From: Hemibagrus wyckioides
Lineage: Eukaryota > Chordata > Actinopteri > Siluriformes > Bagridae
DNA: 64,000 nt
Direction: 5' to 3'
Assembly (NCBI RefSeq): GCF_019097595.1
Contig: NC_080729.1
Coordinates: forward strand, 3,108,917-3,172,916
In this document: positions 59,906 through 64,000 of the stretch, one piece after another
Position numbering within the stretch: position 1 is the first letter of the stretch
How the letters are laid out: each line of letters starts with the position of its first letter
Made by a program: the position numbers and the translations under genes
Notes under the pieces: model-generated
Seen by the model: only the letters and a program-made list of their open reading frames with translations
Databases searched by the model: none
Told to the model about the DNA's origin: nothing

Positions 59906-61389
59906 AATAATTTGATCCAGATGAAAGAATGATTTCTATATTTCAGAACTTTCACTCTGCTCTGGCGAACACCTAATCTTTTCACATCTTTCTGCTGTCT
60001 GGAATGTTCTCCGTTTCTGTAGCAGATCATGGTGATCGTTATATGATGTGGAATAAGTTGTAACTGTCAAGATATTCAGTCAGGACCGGAGACGCATCAT
60101 ATTTTCCACATCTTGTGATCCTGTTTATTATTACTTATAGCTTTGGGTGACTGTTGAACTTTGTAACTTTTCCCTGCTGCTATACTTTCTTACTTTAAAG
60201 TACAGCAGCTGATCTGTCAATGATGTGGGCAGAGGACACGGGCATCCCCCCACTCTAACCTCCAGCATCATCACATCTATTCTGGGCATGTTGTTCGTAA
60301 GCAAACAAGCACACTTCCATATAACTCCTTAAAAATCGTATTCTTAGCACAGCCACATGTTTGCCTGGGCAGTGTGTATGACTGACTGTGTCTACGTGCG
60401 CATGTGTGTGTGGTGAGCATGCTATTTCTGAAAACTGCCCATAAGGTGCCATCACACATCCCACTGACTGCGGTAGCTCCTCTCTGAAGCTGACACACTC
60501 TCACTACGATGTGTGTGTGTGTGTGTGTGAGTAATGATGTCCTTGTCATTTATAAACTTCACGTTTCACCGATATGTAACTGATATGAAACTGATATGAA
60601 ACTTTCACTTTGCTTTGCATTAAATAAGAAATTAAACACTTCATGGTCCTATTAAAAAACATCCTGAAGTCCATCTTACACTTTGAATACATTTATGTAT
60701 TAAATTACAATACAACATATCTTACTTTTCATCTTTTCACAGTTGTCTGTCTTTCAAAGGTGATAAATAATACAACCAGTGCAACTCGTCATGTTCCAAC
60801 AAACTCCTCCAGCCTGAAGAGACTTTCCCATGGAGGAAAACCTAAAGTTACAGCTTTCCATCTGACTCTTACACCGACCCTTGAGACTCTTTCCATAAAA
60901 GCTAAAGAAACATCTTCGATGGCAAATAATGTTGTTACCATAGAAACCTGTGATTTGCTTTAAAGCTGGAAATACTGGCAGAGCTGCTGCTCTTATATGA
61001 AATCTTCTGACCAATCAGAATTAAGATGTGAGAAGATAGAATTATTGAATGAGTGTTCCACCTGGTTGACAAGCTGGATGGAGACCCTGAGGTAGACCCA
61101 GGGACCTGCTGGTGAGATTATAGTTGCCTTGGAAACAGCTTGGGACTATGTATGGATCCTGTAAGAAGAGGTGGCCAGGGATAGAGAACTCTAAAGGACT
61201 CTTATTAAGGAAAAAGAGTAACATTATGTATGAAACTTGCTTGTGATTGGTTAGAGACCCTTTGATTGACAGACAAAGGCTATTCACTCCTCTTAGAGAG
61301 CAGGACAAATGCTCTTTCTTGGCTCCTTTTTTTGGCTATGCATGGCTGTGGCATCATAATTCAAATGTATGATATTTAGTAACACTAGG
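59906..61389. other. Non-coding DNA
   Basis: CTTCTGACCAATCAGAATTA near 61004 resembles the end of the dispersed repeat family. Otherwise unrecognised. Confidence 0.5.
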
Positions 61390-61575
61390 CGCAAGAGATG
61401 AATACACCCTGGATAAAACACCACTCGTCTGGGAGGTAGGATGAGAACCTGGAGAACCCGGAAGATCTAACATGGAGGCAACATTAGAAAACACCACATT
61501 GACAGTAACCCAAGCTCAGGCTCACAACTGGGAACCCAGAGTTCTGAGGTGACAACAAAACCCATTGCCACTCCG
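61390..61575 (-). mobile_element. Decayed SINE
   Basis: GATGAATACACCCTGGATAA, ATGAGAACCTGGAGAACCCG and CAACTGGGAACCCAGAGTTC with a terminal CCATTGCCACTCCGACATGC resemble a DANA/Mermaid-like SINE in reverse. No target duplication seen. Confidence 0.45.
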
Positions 61576-62029
61576 ACATGCCACTCCACCAAGATTCTTG
61601 GCCCCAATCATTGCTGCTACAGCATTATTTAGACCTCAGTGGTCGGTGAAGGGAAAAAAAACCCTCATCTGCAGTGATCCAAGGAAGTGTGAACAAAGTT
61701 GTTCTGAGAAGCAGTCACATGGCTTTGCATATTTACATACACAGTTCCTGTGGTGGGGTGTGTTTTACTCACGTTATGATGAGACGTAACTGATGTGTGT
61801 GTGTGTGTATGACGATGATGTTCATGATGATGTAAAAAGCAGTAACGAGGTGGCGAGGTGCGAGTTTTGGCAGGATAGTCCTCACCCACTGCTACTGTGC
61901 TCTGATTCAGAGCCTGGGAGAAATTTGGGTAGGCGGGATCCCTCCATCTCTCTCGCTCTCTCTCTCTCTCCTCACTCCAACGCACTCTCTCTCCCTCTCT
62001 TTCACCCTCTCTACCTGTTTCTTCACACA

Positions 62030-62520
62030 TGCTGCTCAGAAGCGCCTTGATCGCCATGTCTGACTCATCCTCAAGTCACGTTTGTGTCCTTCCACCTCGG
62101 CCCTGCCTCTGCATCTCCCGTGGGAGCGACATCCTCATCTGCGCTCGCAACTTCTCCGTCATCGACAACAACATGAGTAACAGCTTCAGTAAAAACTCGC
62201 TCACTGACTTCAGCATCTCGAACGCGTGCAGTGTTAGTCTCGGTCTCATCCCTGATCTAATGACTAATTTAGCTTCTTCGGGGAAAAATAAATAAAACAC
62301 AAAACTAAACACAGACGATGACTAAGCCGAGACAGAACTTAGCTAATCGCTAACTCACAGACGATCTGCGTGTGATGTCGTCGTCAGCTGGTGGGGAATC
62401 ACTCCCTCTCAGAGCGCTCGGAGTCAGAGGCGGGAGTGAGGGAACCCTCTCCATGCCGGCCGTGACTAAACACGGACATCCTCCTTCGGCTACTGAATCA
62501 CACGCCGCATGGTAGCTATT
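62030..62520. promoter_or_regulatory. CpG-enriched block, possible promoter/5' exon of an unidentified gene
   Basis: This block has many more CpG dinucleotides than the surrounding AT-rich DNA and is open in several frames. On the minus strand an ATG at 62057 in a good context (GACATGG) starts MAIKALLSSMCEETG and reaches a plausible donor, AACAG then GTAGAG, near 62012. Another minus frame ends at GATCGTCT then GTGAGT (62358-62353). On the plus strand an 80-codon frame starts at the overlapping ATG 62056 and ends at TAA near 62295, with many C-ending codons. I do not recognise any of these as a protein family, so product and strand stay open. CT-rich repeats adjoin at 61945-62010. Confidence 0.3.
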
Positions 62521-64000
62521 TTTTGATTGCTGCGTGTTTTCATGACAGCTCAACACGTGCACTCGAGCTGATCGTGCTGTCAGATCAGAGGTTTCATTTT
62601 TGTTTTATTTTCTCAGGGAGCAATAAGTACAACTTTTACTGCCAAAGGACGAAGAGTGCAAAAGTGAACTGACTCGTGAGTTTAACAGTTAAAGACACTT
62701 TGAAAACTCTGAGCACCGAGAAGGCCCGAGGATCCCTTATTGCTTGGGGAAAAATGAAAAAAGGTTTATTATATAATAATAACAACAACAACTCTATAAG
62801 GCATCCAGATTACTTCTTCAACCCTTTCTATTCAGAAAAAAACACATCTTTTATGTCACTCCTACAGATACTTTATATTTTATAGAAATATATATAATAG
62901 TATATATTTTATACAGAAAACAAAATCTCTTCATCCATCAACAATATTTTTTTTAAAAATCATTGTGATAAATAATCTCAAAATCACTTCCAATATCATA
63001 ACCACATATTTATCTACATTTATTCAAACACTGCACAAAATACAACTACAATTAATAAGCAATGAATGAAACCCTCGGTGCTGAAAGGTGTGTGCTGTAG
63101 GTAAATAATCCATGGCACAGATTTCAGTTACCTCCTTGAAGTTGATTCATTTCCTATAACAGCATGGCCTTGTTTTTAAATTAAGAATTAAATGCCATAT
63201 TTTAATCTGTCCATCATAACATTTGATGTCACGGAACAGCAGCTAGGTAAAAAGATGGTCAGTTTTAATCAGCGAAGGGGTGTACTATTGAAATTACTAA
63301 TATATCCAAGCCAAATCATAGAGTAGGATTGTTTTTAGACAGAAATATACATTTATATATAATGGCTTATATGTTACAAAGCGCACAGATGATGTAAGTG
63401 CCTGCTTCTTCGCAATGTATTTTAAATCTAATATCCATCCATACCTCTGTGGATGTATCTGTACTGAGAAAAGAAGAAGGAAGTAAGCAAGATCATCACT
63501 TTGGCAGAGACTTTTAGGCTTCATTTGCAAATACACTTAAGCAACAGTCTTCATGACTCTTCATGATGCTTTATGTACATCGAGGACAGTTATAGAAATA
63601 CAGAATCGGTTCCTCTCTCAGTACGGGGAAACTTATACACTACAGATGTAGTAGATAGACGTTAGATTAAACAACTCTGACGTATTTATTTAAATTAAAA
63701 GAAAACACTGCAGAAAATGCAGTAACCGAGTGCTCGACAACAGTGTTAAGATGACATCATGCTTTTTGTTGGGGGTTTTTTTCAGCTTTTTTCTCATATC
63801 TAGTGAAAAATCACAACAGTTCTGTTCCTTTCTATTGATCTGATTTGAGAAAGCAGACACGAGCGATGCACTGTGTGGTATGCGATCTTCACAGAAGCAA
63901 CTATGAGCATTTAATTCCATTTTTTGTTTCTTCATACATCTTTTATATACATTTTCTTAAGGAAAATTCGTCATATATTACTTCTGCTCATTTTTTTTAA
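62521..64000. other. AT-rich DNA, nothing recognised
   Basis: No supported gene or repeat. A small AT/ATAT stretch lies at 62880-62920. Confidence 0.55.

Noticed and set aside
61665..62057. 130-codon minus-strand frame rich in Arg-Glu
   Set aside because: Most of it translates the CT/GA simple repeat. Only its first 15 codons are kept as a possible exon.

Overview
The window is AT-rich, intron- and repeat-dominated vertebrate DNA, almost certainly from a teleost fish. It carries several classes of repeat typical of teleosts: Tc1-like DNA transposons, DANA/Mermaid-type and other tRNA-derived SINEs, 5'-truncated RTE-like LINE ends, and many micro- and minisatellites. Some repeats look like ones I associate with catfish genomes, but the species call is an inference from memory.

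Only one protein-coding gene is certain. It is a two-exon activin/inhibin beta-A gene (inhba type; the teleost a/b paralog is not resolved) on the minus strand. Coding exon 1 is 56199-56640, a 4.8 kb phase-1 intron is 51415-56198, and coding exon 2 is 50618-51414. The spliced product is 412 residues: signal peptide, TGF-beta prodomain, furin-type site, and a 116-residue mature chain with all nine cysteines. The intron holds about 1.25 kb of unusually non-repetitive, motif-dense sequence (54369-55615) with two perfect MEF2-type sites, a TTACGTAA box and homeodomain-like sites. This is the best candidate for an intragenic enhancer.

Layout: 1-44000 is gene-free and built from repeats. It has two LINE 3' fragments (407-698, 38069-38384), four short Tc1-derived elements that share one internal deletion (3769, 10162, 14555, 41678), at least three other degraded Tc1-like remnants, about a dozen SINEs (two with perfect 14-15 bp target-site duplications), and an unclassified dispersed repeat marked by a 20-bp core. 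From 44000 to 50600, downstream of inhba, lie a degenerate AT-rich minisatellite (an inverted relative of one at 22 kb) and a 31/62-bp minisatellite with higher-order structure (47290-48665). From 56640 to 64000, upstream of inhba, are a CT-rich flank, a composite repeat with a nested SINE, and a CpG-enriched block at 62030-62520 that may be the 5' end of another gene.

No prokaryote-like system, CRISPR array, rRNA, genuine tRNA gene or new multi-gene system is visible. The most notable points are the inhba intronic element cluster, the higher-order minisatellite, and the amplified internally deleted Tc1 family.
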